Positions 43,866-56,100 of a stretch of 64,000 nt of DNA are shown in pieces. The stretch covers positions 62,001 through 126,000 of the forward strand of contig WOGZ01000043.1 in the NCBI GenBank assembly GCA_009733775.1, in the 5' to 3' direction. This stretch comes from Alectoria sarmentosa. Taxonomy: Eukaryota; Ascomycota; Lecanoromycetes; Lecanorales; Parmeliaceae. Under the pieces are notes generated by a model. It saw only the letters and a program-made list of their open reading frames with translations. It was not told where the DNA came from and ran no database searches. Each line of letters opens with the position of its first letter. Position 1 is the stretch's first letter. Position numbers and translations under genes: made by a program.

Positions 43866-46630
43866 ATGTCGAATCCCACTGTCGATTGGGAAAGAGTTGG
43901 GGATCGATTTTATCGCAAAATCAAGCTTTATGACGCTGTGTTTGATCAAGATTTGGAACTCGAGAATTATATGATAGCTGGGGCTCCCTGCGCAGGAGCG
44001 ATTGGTACTTTTTGCCAGTGTATGGCGTCCCCAAACCCAAGGCTGACCATTTTCCAGCCTTGTACCGCGACGAAGATAAGCTACATACATACCGAGGATC
44101 ACAAGCCTCGAAATCTGGCATTGATATCTACAGCTGCGCTGGGAAACTAATACGTAGAATCAATGTGGGTGATGTATGCTCATGGACCAGGAGCTCTCAA
44201 CATGGCAGCGACTGATGTTCATAGTGGGACAAAGGCTCAATACGTGGAGTAGGATGGTCGGAGGATGAGAAGCTGCTTGTTATTACTGAGGATGGCGTAG
44301 TCAGATGCTACTACGATCTGCAAGGAGATTTCACCCAATTCTCTCTGGGTAATGTACGTCCGCTCAAAGTGGAACGCGTCTTCAAGGACTGACCAATGAA
44401 GCACTAGGGCGCTGAGGAACACGGAGTCAAGGCCTGCCGCTTCTGGTCTACTGGCTTCGTTGCGATACTCTCGAACAACCATCTAATTGCTGTGTCCCAC
44501 TATAGCGAACCACGGCCTAAGCTTCTTGCCATCCCTCCTGATGACTCTGTGCATTCGTGGACCGTGATACCGCCCGCTTATACCCTTTCTCGCTCCGTGG
44601 AAGTTCTGCTGGCTATTGGTCAGACTATCTACGTGGTCGACTCGAGCGAAGCTGAAGATCGAGTCCTTCCCAATGGACCCTTCAAGTATGTCAGTGTGTC
44701 TCCGAACGGACTCTACGTGACTCTCTATACAGAAGACGGCAAGGTCTGGGTAATTACCAGCGACTTCCAGAACAAGATTGGGGAATACGAATCAAAAGCA
44801 AAGACCATACCCAAAGATGTCCAATGGTGTGGCAATGATTCCGTATTGCTTGCATGGGAGGACGAAGTCCACATGATAGGACCAAACGGTGCCCTGTTGA
44901 AGTAAGCTCTTAGCGACTAGAAGCACAGTCAATTTCTGATATTTGGCATTATAGATATTACTATGATGGATGGGTCCATCTGTTGGCAGACATAGATGGA
45001 GTCCGTATAATGACTAACGACGTATGCGAATTTCTGCAGAAAGTTCCCAGTAGGTTTATTTGTATTCGAGGTCTCGTACTTGACTGACGTTCATATAGGC
45101 GCTACTGAAGGTATATTCAAACTTGGGTCAACATCACCAGCTTCTGTACTCTTGGATGCCGTCGACCAGCTAGATAAGAGGTCACCCAAAGCAGATGAGA
45201 ACATTCAATTGATACGAGCGAATCTGCCCGATGCTGTGGCTGCTTGCGTCCAAGCAGCCGGTCAGGAGTATAGCACGCATTGGCAAAAGCAGCTCCTCAA
45301 GGCAGCGTCATTCGGGAAGTCAGTGCTCGACCTCTACAGCAGCGATGACTTTGTCGACATGTGTGAAAAGTTGCGAGTACTTAATGCAGTGCGAGATTAC
45401 CGGATTGGCCTGCCACTATCATTTAAGCAATACGAGCGGCTCACTGCTGAGAAGCTTATCCAGCGTCTCATCAACCGCCGAGAATATCTCCTTGCTATTC
45501 GGCTGTCAGACTATCTCCGCCTTCCCACCAACAGAATTTACGTTCATTGGGCCTCACAGAAAGTAAGGAACTCCACTGCCGATGAAGACGCCATTTGTGA
45601 AACGGTAGTCAACAAGCTCGCCAACAAGCGGGGAATTTCTTTCGAATACATAGCCCGTGCGGCCTACGATGAAGGCCGTAGTCATCTTGCCACTCAACTC
45701 CTCAATCATGAATCACGGGCAGGCAAGCAAGTACCCCTGCTGCTCTCGATGTCCGAAGATGAGCTCGCTCTTGAAAAAGCAATCGCATCTGGAGACACTG
45801 ATCTTGTCTTCTTCGTTCTTCTTCACCTGAAGAAGACCCTTCCCCTTTCCTCCTTCCTCCGCCTCTTGACTAACCGTCCTCTCGCCACCGCCCTCGTCGA
45901 ATCATCAGCTCGCGACCAGGACCAGTCACTTCTGAAAGACCTCTACTATCAAGACGATCGCCGCCTAGACGGCGCCAATCTCCTCTTCTCTGAAGCTCTA
46001 GCCCAGACTGCTCCACAAACAAAGGCCGACAAGCTCAAGCTTGCATCGAAACTCATAGCAGACAACACCAAAGACCCAACCGCCTCTCTCTACCACAAAT
46101 CTTTCCAGGAAGCCCAAGCTCTGATCCGCCTACAAACATCCCTCGATTTCGATCTCCATGGCAGTGAGAAAATCTACACTGGTCTATCCCTGAATGCCAC
46201 TCTTCACCGCCTCATCCTCACCGCCCACTCCAAGCGTGCTATCAAAGCAGCCTCTGAATTCCGCGTACCGGACAAGACTCTCGCTTGGATACGCCTCCGA
46301 GCTCTCGTTGCTAAGCGGGATTGGGCCGAGCTCGAGGAAATCGCTACCAAGAACAAGCGATCTAGTATTGGCTGGGAACCCTATTTCAACGAGATCCTGG
46401 GAGCTGGCAATACGAAACTGGCTGGTGGAATCTTCGTAGCAAAGTGTACAGGACTGACAGTGAGGGAAAGGTCGGAAATGTGGGTCAAGTGTGGCATGAT
46501 TACGAAGGCTGGCGAGGAGCTCCTCAAGGCAAGGGAAGCGGAGGCGCTGGAGGATTTGAGGGCGAGGGCGAGTGGAGGGGGAGTGGGAGAGATTGATAGG
46601 ATGATTGCGCAGTTGAGACCGAAGCGGTGA
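43866..46630 (+). CDS. VPS16: Vps16, HOPS/CORVET tethering subunit
   Basis: Six exons (43866-44004, 44058-44164, 44225-44353, 44408-44901, 44955-45049, 45099-46630) give 831 residues in one frame. The protein belongs to the class C Vps core shared by the HOPS and CORVET complexes, which tether membranes before fusion at the vacuole and endosomes. The N-terminal half has the beta-propeller pattern (SIRGVGWSEDEKLLVITEDGVVRCYYDL). The C-terminal half is the helical solenoid, with AYDEGRSHLATQLLNHE and VRERSEMWVKCGMITKA as family landmarks. All introns are 50-70 nt with standard ends. It is divergent from the ChlI-lid-like gene (379 bp between starts) and convergent with the kinesin. Confidence 0.95.
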
Positions 46631-46877
46631 GAAGGACCCAGTCTCTGAAGCTGAGAACACAGGTGATGTATGTCATGTGCAGTTGATCATGAAAAAGGAC
46701 CAACGAGAGCCTTGAGCAATCAATACACGAATCTTCGTGACTATCTACACCCAGGCGCCTTGCTAAACGTTAAAAGCAGACTACAATCAAAACGCAGTCC
46801 AGGTATCCTACTGCCCGTACTGAGGCCATTTCAGAGGTCAGTATTTGCAAGACCAGTCAGATACCCAAGGTGGGAGG

Positions 46878-48813
46878 TCAATTGACCCTCACCTCCCCCA
46901 ATGGAGGCCTCTTCCTACATATTCCGAACCGCTCGTGATCATCAGCCACCTTCCGCCTAAACAATCCCAAGTCCTTCAATAATTCCTCCATCCTCGCCTG
47001 CATCTCCACAACTTCAGTCTCGGCCTTGTTGTCATCACGTGGACTCTCATGCTCCTGCTCCTCTTCTTCTTCCTCCAACTCGGGAGTATTCTCCTTGTCC
47101 GCTTCCTGGTTCTCAAACGTATGCTGTTTGAGGTCGTCTTGAACCACGCTTTCTGTCTGAGGAACTGGAGGGGTGACGGCTATGGGATTTCTCAAACTCT
47201 CCACCGCGAGCTTAAGGTGCAACCTCAAGGCTTCGTTCTGCTCGACTAGCTGGCGGATCTTGCTTTCCCCTACCAGCCTCTCCTCTTCCATCATGCGCTG
47301 CATACGCTCTACTTTACTCTGGTACTCTTCGAGCTTGTCGTCCCTAGCTCCGACACTTTTGTCTGCAGCTGAGACCGCTTCCCTGCTTTTGTTCGTTCGC
47401 TCGCTGGCTGCTTGATTAGCTACAGAGACTTGGACTTGCAATTCACGTATCGTGTTCTGCATCTCCAAGATCTGCGCATCTCGCTCCGCCGCTGAGACGG
47501 AATCTTGGTTGACGATGGCGCGTGTGCGGATGTGTTTCGCTTGATCTGCATAGCGGAGAGTTGACAGAGTCTCGTCGTAGTCGGAAGGCGCAATGCAAGC
47601 GATCATGGCTGTTTTGCTATTGCCTCCGAGACTATCTTTGAGCAACCACGTGAGGATCGAGTCTCGGTAAGGCACGACGTCTTTGCTTCGCGTCTTGCCG
47701 CCATTGTGCACACGACTATGACGAGGATCTGCGAGAGCTGCGATGACACGCCCTAGTGTTGTAAGAGACTTGTTGATATTGCTTCCTTCCCTGAGACGAG
47801 CGCCTGTAGCTTCTGTTGCTTTCGCCCTCTCGCTCCCTGCCAGGTCAACTAAGCGGATACGGGCGAGGCGTTCCGTGGTACTATCTGTGGAGAGGTCGTG
47901 GTGGATTTGCTTGAGCACGATGGTGAAGACGGCATGAGAGCGGGAAGATGTATCGTTCATTTTAGTGGACGCTGTAGTCCGGCTGGCGTCGCCGAGACGC
48001 ATGTAACGGAGGAGCTCAGCGTAATTCTTGACTGGAAGATCGGTCAAGTCCTTCACGTACGGTCCTTCCGTTGGGGATTCGCGAATCTTGAGATAGTAAG
48101 GGTGCTTATCTGAGGATTGGCTGGGAGCGGCCAGGAGGTCGCGGACATGCTCATTGTAGACTTCAAAGTACGAGACGCGGACAGTGTATGAGATGTGTGG
48201 AGAGACGCTAGATTCGATGCGCTGAAAGAGATCCTCGCAGGTTCGAGGGATGAGTCCTGGTTGGGTTGGAGTACCCATCATTGTGTATGATTTCCCTGAG
48301 CCTGTCTGACCGTAGGCAAAGATGCAAGTATGGTAGCCTTCGAAATTGTGGTCTAGAAATTCTTCTCCCAGTGCATTGTAGATGTCTTCTTGATGCGCAT
48401 AGTGCTCATCTTCTGGTTCGTGCGACCAAAAGGAATTGTCGAAGGTGAAATTCTTCTGCTCCATTATCTTCCTGCTCTGGGTGCGCGCATTGGCAGCGTC
48501 TGTGGTATTGGGTATGAGTAGCTTGGTCCCTTGGGTATCTGGGTCCATCTCTACGAGACATTCTGCTCCTCGATCGATCTCTGGACCGCTGTCAGTCACA
48601 AGCTTTTCCCATAAAAGAGAAGGTCCAACCTCTAGGCAAAAAGCCTCTCACTCTAACGACCACCCTCACGTTCCCTCCCCCGTTGTCTGGGGTACTTCTG
48701 CCCATTGGAACAAGCTCGGATTCTCTGGAGCGCAGGGAAGGTGTTGAAGCAGACGATTTGAGCTGGCGCACCTCAGAAGCAACGCCGGGGAAACCGCGAG
48801 GATCTAGCGCCAT
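46878..48813 (-). CDS. Kinesin-3 type motor, short form
   Basis: Two exons (48813-48630, 48580-46878) give 628 residues. The motor domain fills about residues 35-420: VVVRVRGFLPRE at the start, the P-loop GQTGSGKS at about 152-159, the switch I motif SSRSHAVF, and the switch II motif DLAGSERA. LRYADQAKHI marks its end. Coiled-coil segments follow, then a Glu-rich run, and the protein ends at 628. The motor sequence, including REI.RGAECL near the start, points to the kinesin-3 (Unc104/KIF1) group. There is no FHA or PH domain, so this resembles the short fungal kinesin-3 proteins, not full-length Unc104. Cargo is unknown. The frame opens upstream of 48813, but MALDPRGFPG is the likely start. 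Confidence 0.93.
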
Positions 48814-50337
48814 AATTTGCAGCCGAATCTGGATGTCGCTGAAGATTGAACGGTACCGCAATCGCTGCAGTACGTACATTCAAAGCTCGCTTTACTCGTT
48901 CGTCATTTAGTAAACACAGGAATGATCGGCGGCAGGGATCGTGTCGCTACGCGAACCGCGACCATCGAGACGTGTTGGGTTTATCTGTTCTCTTTAAAAG
49001 CTATCTCGTCGCTCTGAAAGAAGTTCTTGTACGTGCTTCGGTATCGATGTTTTTTATTTTCAAAATCCGAAAAACATGACCCGTCATTAGCTTTGTTTGT
49101 GATGGCAAAGGTTGCGAGGCGGGAACGCAAGTGTCAACAAACAGCCGCAGCGGCGCAGGGTGCTTCCCTGCAACTTAAGTAACTGAACCCTTCCTCCAAC
49201 CATCTGAGTATCGAACAAAGTCGCAAAACCAACGATGCTATTATCTTCACTTTGTTTCACGCCTGATGCAGCTTCATCATTGTAAAAATGTGTCTTATCC
49301 GGCCGAGGAGATACGTACGCTCCCAGTCTCCTTTTGCAATTATCATTTTGGTCACTATTGGAAAGCCGGGCACTGTTGCCAGGAACGTCTACAGCATCCG
49401 AAGACAGCAAGAAGCCGAGCACGCGTGAATGAGCATCTCTCTAGGCAGTGAGCGTTGTCGCAATAAAGATCTCACATCCTATAGATGAACGCCAGTCTGT
49501 GCAGACGCCGCTACTCCTTCTTCGACCATTGAATTTCGAGCTCACAGCATGTTGAAACGATTTGGTGCCAGCGTTCTGGACAGATAGAAGGACAGACTTC
49601 AAGTCCTCCCATGTCCGCGAATTAAACTCATGTAGCCTGCGATAATAGTGATATGCTTCAGATAGGGTCTGATGGCCGGTGGCTACTATTGCGAGACGTG
49701 AATATGGAGACTTGGGTTAAGTGCAGCAAGTGCGCGATAGCGATACGGGGAGGCTGTGGTTCAGGGCGATGAGTCGGTTACGTTATCAGTGAGGGCGTAC
49801 GGGTAGAATATGTCGCGGGTTTCTTTGCAAAGGGAGAGGAAGGGGCGCCGATTGGGCGATAAGCAAGAAGGCGCGGTGTATGTGAGATCTCTGTCACATG
49901 AAGATCCAATTCTCTTGTACGTGGGACCAAAGCATACATATCGACAGGGTGGTCACACGGTCTTAGACACCGTTGCTAAGAATATCGTGATCAGAAACGG
50001 GTTCTTGTTGTGGCTCAACCCAGAGCCACCGTCATTGATAAGCCGATGGACTTGCAATATGATAATCATCTCGTTCGTTCAAGCTTTTGGTACATGGTGA
50101 GAAGTGATTGTCGTGCCTGAAATGCACCCGCAGAAGATCAGCCATTTTCCAAGCTCCTCTCGCTCAATCCCATGGCGGTAAATCGTGGATGTTCACTCTC
50201 TCCATTTGACCCATGACTGCCGAATGCACCCTCCCAATGCATTTCGAAAATGGCTGAGTTAGAGTGCATCACGATCTAGGTGCTCGAACGCCTCACTCCA
50301 TTCCATGTGTCAGTGATATGCTGGAATGTTCAATTCG
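48814..50337. other. Intergenic 1.5 kb
   Basis: Holds the kinesin promoter and the 3' flank of TAF14. Frames at 49087-49422 (minus) and 49810-50100 (plus) have no features. No gene supported. Confidence 0.5.
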
Positions 50338-51592
50338 CTACCGAACGATCTTCTCATTCGTGAAGTCCCAAAGCTGGCGTATCAGGCTATCTGGAAGGGT
50401 GTAGAGATCCACTTGAAACTCGCCCTCTGCGGAAGCTCATTAGCCCTGCCATGCCAAGTCGGCATCGAGATGGAACACTTACGGTCAACATCGTTCTTGG
50501 TCCAGGTCTCTGCGGTCTTGTTGTCGTGGATCATCTGCACCACCAGCAACAGGTCGTCTTCGGTCATCTTTTGCATGTTCTCGGCCAACTTCTCCATGTC
50601 AATCTGCACCCAGATATCTCAGTCAGCAATAGGTTGTACAGAGACCCGTATATGTTGAGCGGGTCGTTTGAACTAACCCCTTTATCGGGCCTCTTTTTCT
50701 TCTTTGCGGACTCGTCGCGTGCCTTGACTCCGTTTGCATCACCTGGTACAGGTCCCGACTCTTTCAGAATAGCGAGCAGGGCGGGTTTTGGGTTCTTGAA
50801 AATCTGCACAAATCGTTTGGTGTCAGCCTTTCAATGGAATGTGGGAGTTGGAAGCGCAAGGACTCACAATAGGATGCTTCGTCTCATAATGCTCGCTTTG
50901 GAAATTTAGATCGTGCGCGACGGTGATCTCGGCTCCTTTGTCCTTTGGAGTCAAGACAAGAACCATGTCAAATTCTCCCCATCCTTCTTCCTGAATACGG
51001 AATGGAGGCATCTTGAAGGCTATGCGGAGAATCCAGTCAGCTCATGTTCTGTAGTAGATCCAGTGACATGTGTCAGCTCGGTACATGATCACATGTACAT
51101 ACTTTGTGTTGCTCGAGGTCCAAAAGTTTCATGAAGTTTGTAGACTACCTTTTCGAAGCAGTCCGCGGGGATATCCTCGCCATGGGGGCCGAGGAGGTGC
51201 AGCTCAATGTTCCATTTGCGCAATGGCATCTCCAGTGTCGCATCGCCACTACAAGTACGAGGCCGATGGATTAGCCAATGAGGTGAAAGTGGAAGTGGAA
51301 GTGGAAGTGGAAGTGGAAGTGGAAGTGGAAGTGGAAGTGGNNNNNNNNNNNNNNNNNNNNNNNNNNNNNNNNNNNNNNNNGAAGTGGAAGTGGAAGTGGA
51401 AGTGGAAGTGGAAGTGGAAGTGGAAGTGGAAGTGAAAGTGAAAGTGGGATTTGCAGTTCGTCTTACGTGACTTTCTGCTCCGTGATAATCTTGAGAGTCC
51501 GCTTGACCTGTGTTACCCCACTGTTAGTCCTCGTCGGGCCATTCAAGCGCTGAAGATAGAGGAAGAGGGTGGTGATATCTTACTTCAGGCAT
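50338..51592 (-). CDS. TAF14: YEATS-domain protein Taf14
   Basis: I join seven exons: 51592-51584, 51507-51467, 51248-51103, 51019-50868, 50803-50678, 50603-50483 and 50426-50338. They give 227 residues, near the yeast length. The YEATS domain spans about residues 1-130: VKRTLKIITEQKV, PLRKWNIELHLLGPHGED, FKMPPFRIQEEGWGEFD, and LNFQSEHYETKHPI. After a Lys-rich linker comes the C-terminal extraterminal-like module, with LLLVVQMIHDNK and GEFQVDLYTLPDSL. In yeast, Taf14 reads acylated lysines on histone H3. It is a shared subunit of TFIID, TFIIF, SWI/SNF, INO80 and NuA3. The first exon is only three codons (MPE). Intron 2 (218 nt) carries a hexanucleotide array and an assembly gap. Confidence 0.93.
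51288..51447. repeat. (GAAGTG)n array with 40-base assembly gap
   Basis: GAAGTG/GTGGAA units fill 51288-51340 and 51381-51435, ending in GAAAGTG variants. Between them lie 40 N at 51341-51380. The array sits inside TAF14 intron 2, read as TTCCAC on the coding strand. True copy number is unknown. Confidence 0.95.
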
Positions 51593-52922
51593 GATTGCAG
51601 CACCCAGTGTATTCTGGATAAGAAAGACGGGAAAGTGTCGAGATTTAGGATGATGGTGCAGGTATTGAGATGTGCAGTTCGTCACAACGACAAACAGCAA
51701 CAATTGAAGCTTGTGAGCCCCACCGGCTCGTCCCGTAGCGCGGCATGCGCTTATTATTAGGGTTGACTTAGCGGCCTCGTCGACAAAGCGTTAAGTAGAG
51801 GTACTTTTTGGTCAATGCAAATGCAAAATAGCATCACTGCCTCACTCCAGATATCCACTTGAAGGATAAGGATTCTTCGTCCTTGGTTCATTGTCAATGT
51901 GTCCTTTATATCAGTATCAAGGAATCAGTAATGCTATCCAATGGCGAAAAAGGAATCAACATAGATCAACCACTCTGAAATGTCGGCTCTCCTTTACCCT
52001 TAACTTCTAATTTCAAAGCGCCCAGTCCAGCATCTCATCTTTCAGTATCCTAAAATCGAGGTATATAGCGATTCATCTATCCGAACTTTGCTCAGACGAT
52101 CAAGACCCGTTTCAGAACAACGTAGACTTTGTCGTCATGAAGCGCGCTGTCGAGTGTCCTGATCACTCGATCAAAGTGGTCCGCCGTTGCCGTTGACACC
52201 TGGCTAAATTTCCCCATTATAATACAGCAGTCTGTCTCGTAGCGGACATTGTTCGTCTTGCCATGAGTGGCCTCTCTTCCAACCATCATGGCGGCGATTT
52301 GACAGACTGCTTCCCCTTTCTCTGCTTCTTCATTAGAGAAAAGAGCGCACTTGCGCTACTTAGTGCAGATCCGGGACCCAAAAAAGGAGGGAGCTTAGAG
52401 CCCACAGTCTGAGTGTGACGAAGTTGAAGAGGTGGCAAACGATGATATGAGCGACATCTGGGAAAGCCCCCTTTCATGGTGCTGTAGATCGTCAGTCTCC
52501 TGTCTCGGTCCTCTGTGCAAGGCACTGTGAGAGCTAGAAGACGAGTTTGACCTCCCGAATTATTTGAAGAAGAAAGATTCGGTAAGACGCAAGTACAGCA
52601 ATTTCGGTAGTCACCAATTAGAGAGCTCTTCAGGACCGAGTCAGACCCAGCGTAAAAGGCAAAAAGTTACAGATCTGAAATTATTTGAGCACGTGCAATA
52701 CGTCTTGTGTGTGTGAGATCGCGGCTAGAGCGAACTAAGGGATGATTCGATTCCGAGATAGAAGAGCTGGCAAGCCCAACGTCCCATGTGGCAGTCCAGA
52801 GGCTTGCTTTTGGTCGGATGATTCAATACGATCGAGAGACATCATTATCGTAGTAACCATGGCGGTCGTCAATTCTGGTTGGCGCCAACAGAACTCGACG
52901 CCAGCAATGCCCAAATGCTGCT
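51593..52922. other. Interval with one possible small gene
   Basis: This lies upstream of TAF14 and downstream of PHS1. Apart from the uncertain small ORF below, the DNA has no supported gene. A CACGTG lies near 52692. Confidence 0.4.
52092..52461 (-). CDS. Possible small gene, unknown function
   Basis: The 3' part (52309-52092) reads QIAAMMVGREATHG, then YETDCCIIMGKFSQ, then HFDRVIRTLDSALHDDKVYVV, and ends LKRVLIV. This looks like a folded domain. An acceptor-like site (CTCTAATG branch, GAAGCAG) precedes it. A possible first exon starts at an ATG near 52461 (MSLISSFATSSTSS) and would splice from a GTGGGC donor, for about 83 residues. I do not recognise the family and the first exon is a guess. 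Confidence 0.4.
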
Positions 52923-53703
52923 TCAACTCCTTCTATCAACCGCTTTCCCCCTCATGACCTTCCTTCTCTGTGCTATCATATGCGTGAAAAGGATATAACT
53001 CCCTACGCATCAGTCAGCCACTCTCCCCCTAACCCTATGCTACAGACACTTACCTGGGACGTAGACCCCCAAGACGCCCCAAAATACCAATTTCAAAGGC
53101 TTCTCTGCAATCATGCTTGCCTTCCAAACCAGTATGCACTCGCTAGAAATTCCAATGGGATACAGCACATAGAAAGTATTGTATCTTAACCACGTCACAA
53201 ATCCCGGTACACCGCTTCCCTGCAGGTTCCAGACGAAGTAGATGTAGCGTATGACCTCTGTGACGGACCAGGCGAGCAGCATGGAGCTGTAGAAGGGGGA
53301 GGGTGCCGTGGCGGACGGGTAGCGGTTGACGACGGCCCAGATGAGGAGGAGACGAGAGGAGACTTGCATTGTGGTTGTGAGGAGGGGGGAGCGCACAAGG
53401 CCTGGCGTGCGATCTCAGTCAACTTTTACGCTGGGGAAAAGAACGGAGGAAAGAAAGCAAGTAAGGCTAGAAAGCTCGAGTGATGATGATACCTAAGGCC
53501 GAATGCACAACCTCGAGCAATGCAAGCGTCTGTGTCCATTTTGTGAATTCGCCTAGGCCATCGTGGACGTTCCAAAAGCCGACGAGGGGTACAAGTAGTA
53601 TGACACGGCCAAGTACAGCGGTCCAAAGTATAGCGCAGACAAGGTTATAGCCGACTAGATACTGAGTTTGAAAACGACGACTGGGGGTCGACCGGGTATC
53701 CAT
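52923..53703 (-). CDS. PHS1: Very-long-chain 3-hydroxyacyl-CoA dehydratase
   Basis: Three exons (53703-53493, 53401-53054, 53002-52923) give 212 residues. The enzyme removes water from 3-hydroxyacyl-CoA in the ER fatty-acid elongation cycle and supplies very long chains for sphingolipids. Family marks are ALLEVVHSALGLVRSPL across the first junction, SVTEVIRYIYF, and the active-site segment YPIGISSE. Tyr 151 and Glu 158 of that segment have the seven-residue spacing of the catalytic pair in yeast Phs1. The protein is hydrophobic throughout, with several membrane segments. The last exon supplies YILFTHMIAQRRKV and a basic end. Without it the frame would stop four codons after the donor. LCB2 at 26.6 kb works in the same lipid pathway but is not adjacent. 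Confidence 0.95.
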
Positions 53704-54388
53704 TGTTCGACAAGTGAGGGGTGTCGATGGTTAAAAACCGAAGGCACAGATATGAAGCTCGCGTGTACAATAGCAATAGTAGGTAAAGTAGGTAGTACGA
53801 GGTACTTAGTACTGAATACCTACTTGACCAGCTCTGGTGAAAGAAACAAGGAAAGATTAGTGATAATGAGAATTCCCAAAGCGGAGATTGCACCTAGCCT
53901 GATTAGGAAAGAAAGGGTTGCATTGCATTGCATTGCATTGCATGATGCAAGGTGAGTGCACAATATGCACATGCGAGGGTAATTAGTACTATATGTAGGT
54001 ATGGAGGTATGTAGGTATAATGATAATAAGTACACTCTGCTTTAACGGTTGAAGATTGAGCGAGAGATACATTCGGGAATAGAACATTGCTCTCTCTCCA
54101 ATGTCTCCATGATTGCTTTGGAGGAGCTCTGCAATCTATGTGGCCCCTCTTCTTGCAGGCACCCTTTCTTCTTCGAAAAAACCCTATTATATGTAGCCAT
54201 TGCAATAGTATATCAACATAATCGTGTCCCTGACTTGGAGCTGACGCAGTGCCGGGTATCATGATAGAATCTGTGTGACAACCTTGAATGCCATACGATC
54301 TTCGCCCTGAATGCTGGCCTGACGTCTATCGCAGTGCTGATCGCTGACTGGTATCAAACACACAATCTCAAGCATGACAATCTCTTGA
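53704..54388. other. Intergenic with a TTGCA microsatellite
   Basis: No gene supported. A five-copy TTGCA run (about 53920-53945) is present, and the DNA around 53770-54040 is AT-rich with TAGGTA words. Overlapping frames here are low-complexity shadows. Confidence 0.5.
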
Positions 54389-55451
54389 TCACATGTACAC
54401 CTGTATGACACTTTTCACAGGCGCAACACTCTTCCCACAATCCTCCACGACGCACTTTGAGAACGGTTTGATCCGTTTCGACGTAGCCGAGAGCAGCGAT
54501 TTCTTGCTGGGGGACCTATTCTTTGCACACTCGCCACAGTAGACCTGAGATCTGAATTAATTGGGGTAGAGTAGAAGTGATTATTACACGTACATGACCA
54601 CAGGCTTTGACAACCCAGACCTGTCTCTTCACCTCGTCGTCGCCCAAACCTAATTCATCATCACAGTTTGGGCACACAAGCATGTCATCATCGTTCGGTG
54701 TTCTTGTGAATCCTTTTTGCGCTGGGGCCGGCGGGTCGTAGGTTGGCAATCGAGGTTGTGGTTGACGGCGTGCAGGCTGTTCTAGGTTGAAGGCCGGTGC
54801 AAAGTAGTCTAAGTGTGCAGGCAGCTCAATGTTGCCGCCCGGGAAATTCTCCCACTCTATCAATTCGTCTTCATGTGTGCGGGGCATATTTGTATTGACT
54901 CGTGCCGCGAGTGGGTGGAATACCCAGCCTGCATTCTGATGGCCGTGGGTTTCTACCGGTGCACCTGTAATGCGTAACGAGACTTGTGGGCGACGCACGG
55001 GCGACCTTGCTGCTGGAGTGGGCCTGGGCTGTCTGAGAGTGGATTGATGTCTTGCACGTCTTGTGGTGCTGAGCGAGCGAGAGCGCGGCCGTGACGTAAG
55101 AAATTGAATTTCTGGACTATCATCTCTCAAGTCCACCGCTTCGTCTTCTTGGTCATCGATGCTGATGATGTCTCGATCAAAGCGTGGTGGTCGTTGAGCA
55201 CCTCTTTGGCCTTCTGAGTGTGTGAACGTGGATGAAACCGTTTGACCTGGTAATGGGCTGCTTCCGTCCTCCGTAAGATCGATGACTTGCTGTGTTGATT
55301 GAGACATGATGGGCCTCCTTAAATCCACACTGCGTCTGAAGGATGGAATATTGAAATTGAAGAGTGAATTTGATGAGGACTGAGGGTGTTGGCTTGATGA
55401 TTCAGATGTTAGGTGGGAGTTGCAGGGTGTATGTCTTGTTTCACTTGACAT
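54389..55451 (-). CDS. RING-type zinc-finger protein (possible E3 ligase)
   Basis: Two exons (55451-54594, 54544-54389) give 337 residues. The first 230 are Ser/Arg/Pro-rich and probably disordered. They include QVIDLTED and ISIDDQEDEAVDL, which look like SUMO-interacting motifs. The C-terminus has a RING-like Cys/His set: VCPNCDDE, then VKACGHVYCGEC made by the splice, then KCVVEDCGK. The combination of SIM-like motifs and a RING suggests a SUMO-targeted ubiquitin ligase of the Slx8/Rnf4 kind, but this is inference; the spacing between the first and second Cys groups is short on ligands. Without the splice the last zinc ligands are lost. An alternative start is the ATG at 55307. Confidence 0.75.
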
Positions 55452-56100
55452 TTGTTCGTGGGTCCTCTACACCGTTGACGCCAAGTCAGCAACAAGCCGC
55501 AAAGTTTGGGGGCAATGATCCAACAAGTGTTAGGTCCATGAGGAAGAGGCTTACCTTCCGGTTCTGGTGAGGGCATAACAACGACGCCACGGATGCCATG
55601 ATCTGGTCATGGGCTTGTGAGGTAGATGCTGACAAGTAAGTGAAGTACAGCCAAGCAGTTGGAAGAATGGTGACTGACTCCTTGGCTACTTTACGAGAAC
55701 AGCGTTTGTAGTGGTGGAGTGCGAAGTTGAAAGTGGAGGTTGGGGATGGGAGGAAGCTGGGCGGCGAAAAGACCCATTCGAGGTCTCTCGGCTATTTTGA
55801 TCCACCCGGGTTTCTCAGCTCCGTCTTGGTTCAGGATTCAGGAGCATAGTGAAGCATTCTACCAGTACCTATTTGAAGTCACTTGCATTCTTTTTCGCAG
55901 ATCCAACAACGGTGGTCATGGGAGGGTTAAGAGAAGAAATGAGTGATGGGGCATGGATTTCCTTTGTCAATGCACCCTCGCACGCTCAGGCCTTACTAGA
56001 AGTCAAGCTTTTCTCGTCCATTCCCGCTGTTGTGCAGAACCTGATAGGTTTTAATGTACAGAACGTAAACGCCAACGCTTATTCAAAGATCTGGCCTCCT
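55452..56100. other. Intergenic between RING gene and PRP19
   Basis: Holds the RING-gene promoter and PRP19 3' flank. Plus-strand frames at 55740-56109 show no features. Confidence 0.5.

Noticed and set aside
51070..51435. Plus-strand ORF with Glu-Val and Lys-Trp dipeptide runs
   Set aside because: It reads through the GAAGTG repeat and the N gap, and is antisense to TAF14 exon 3.
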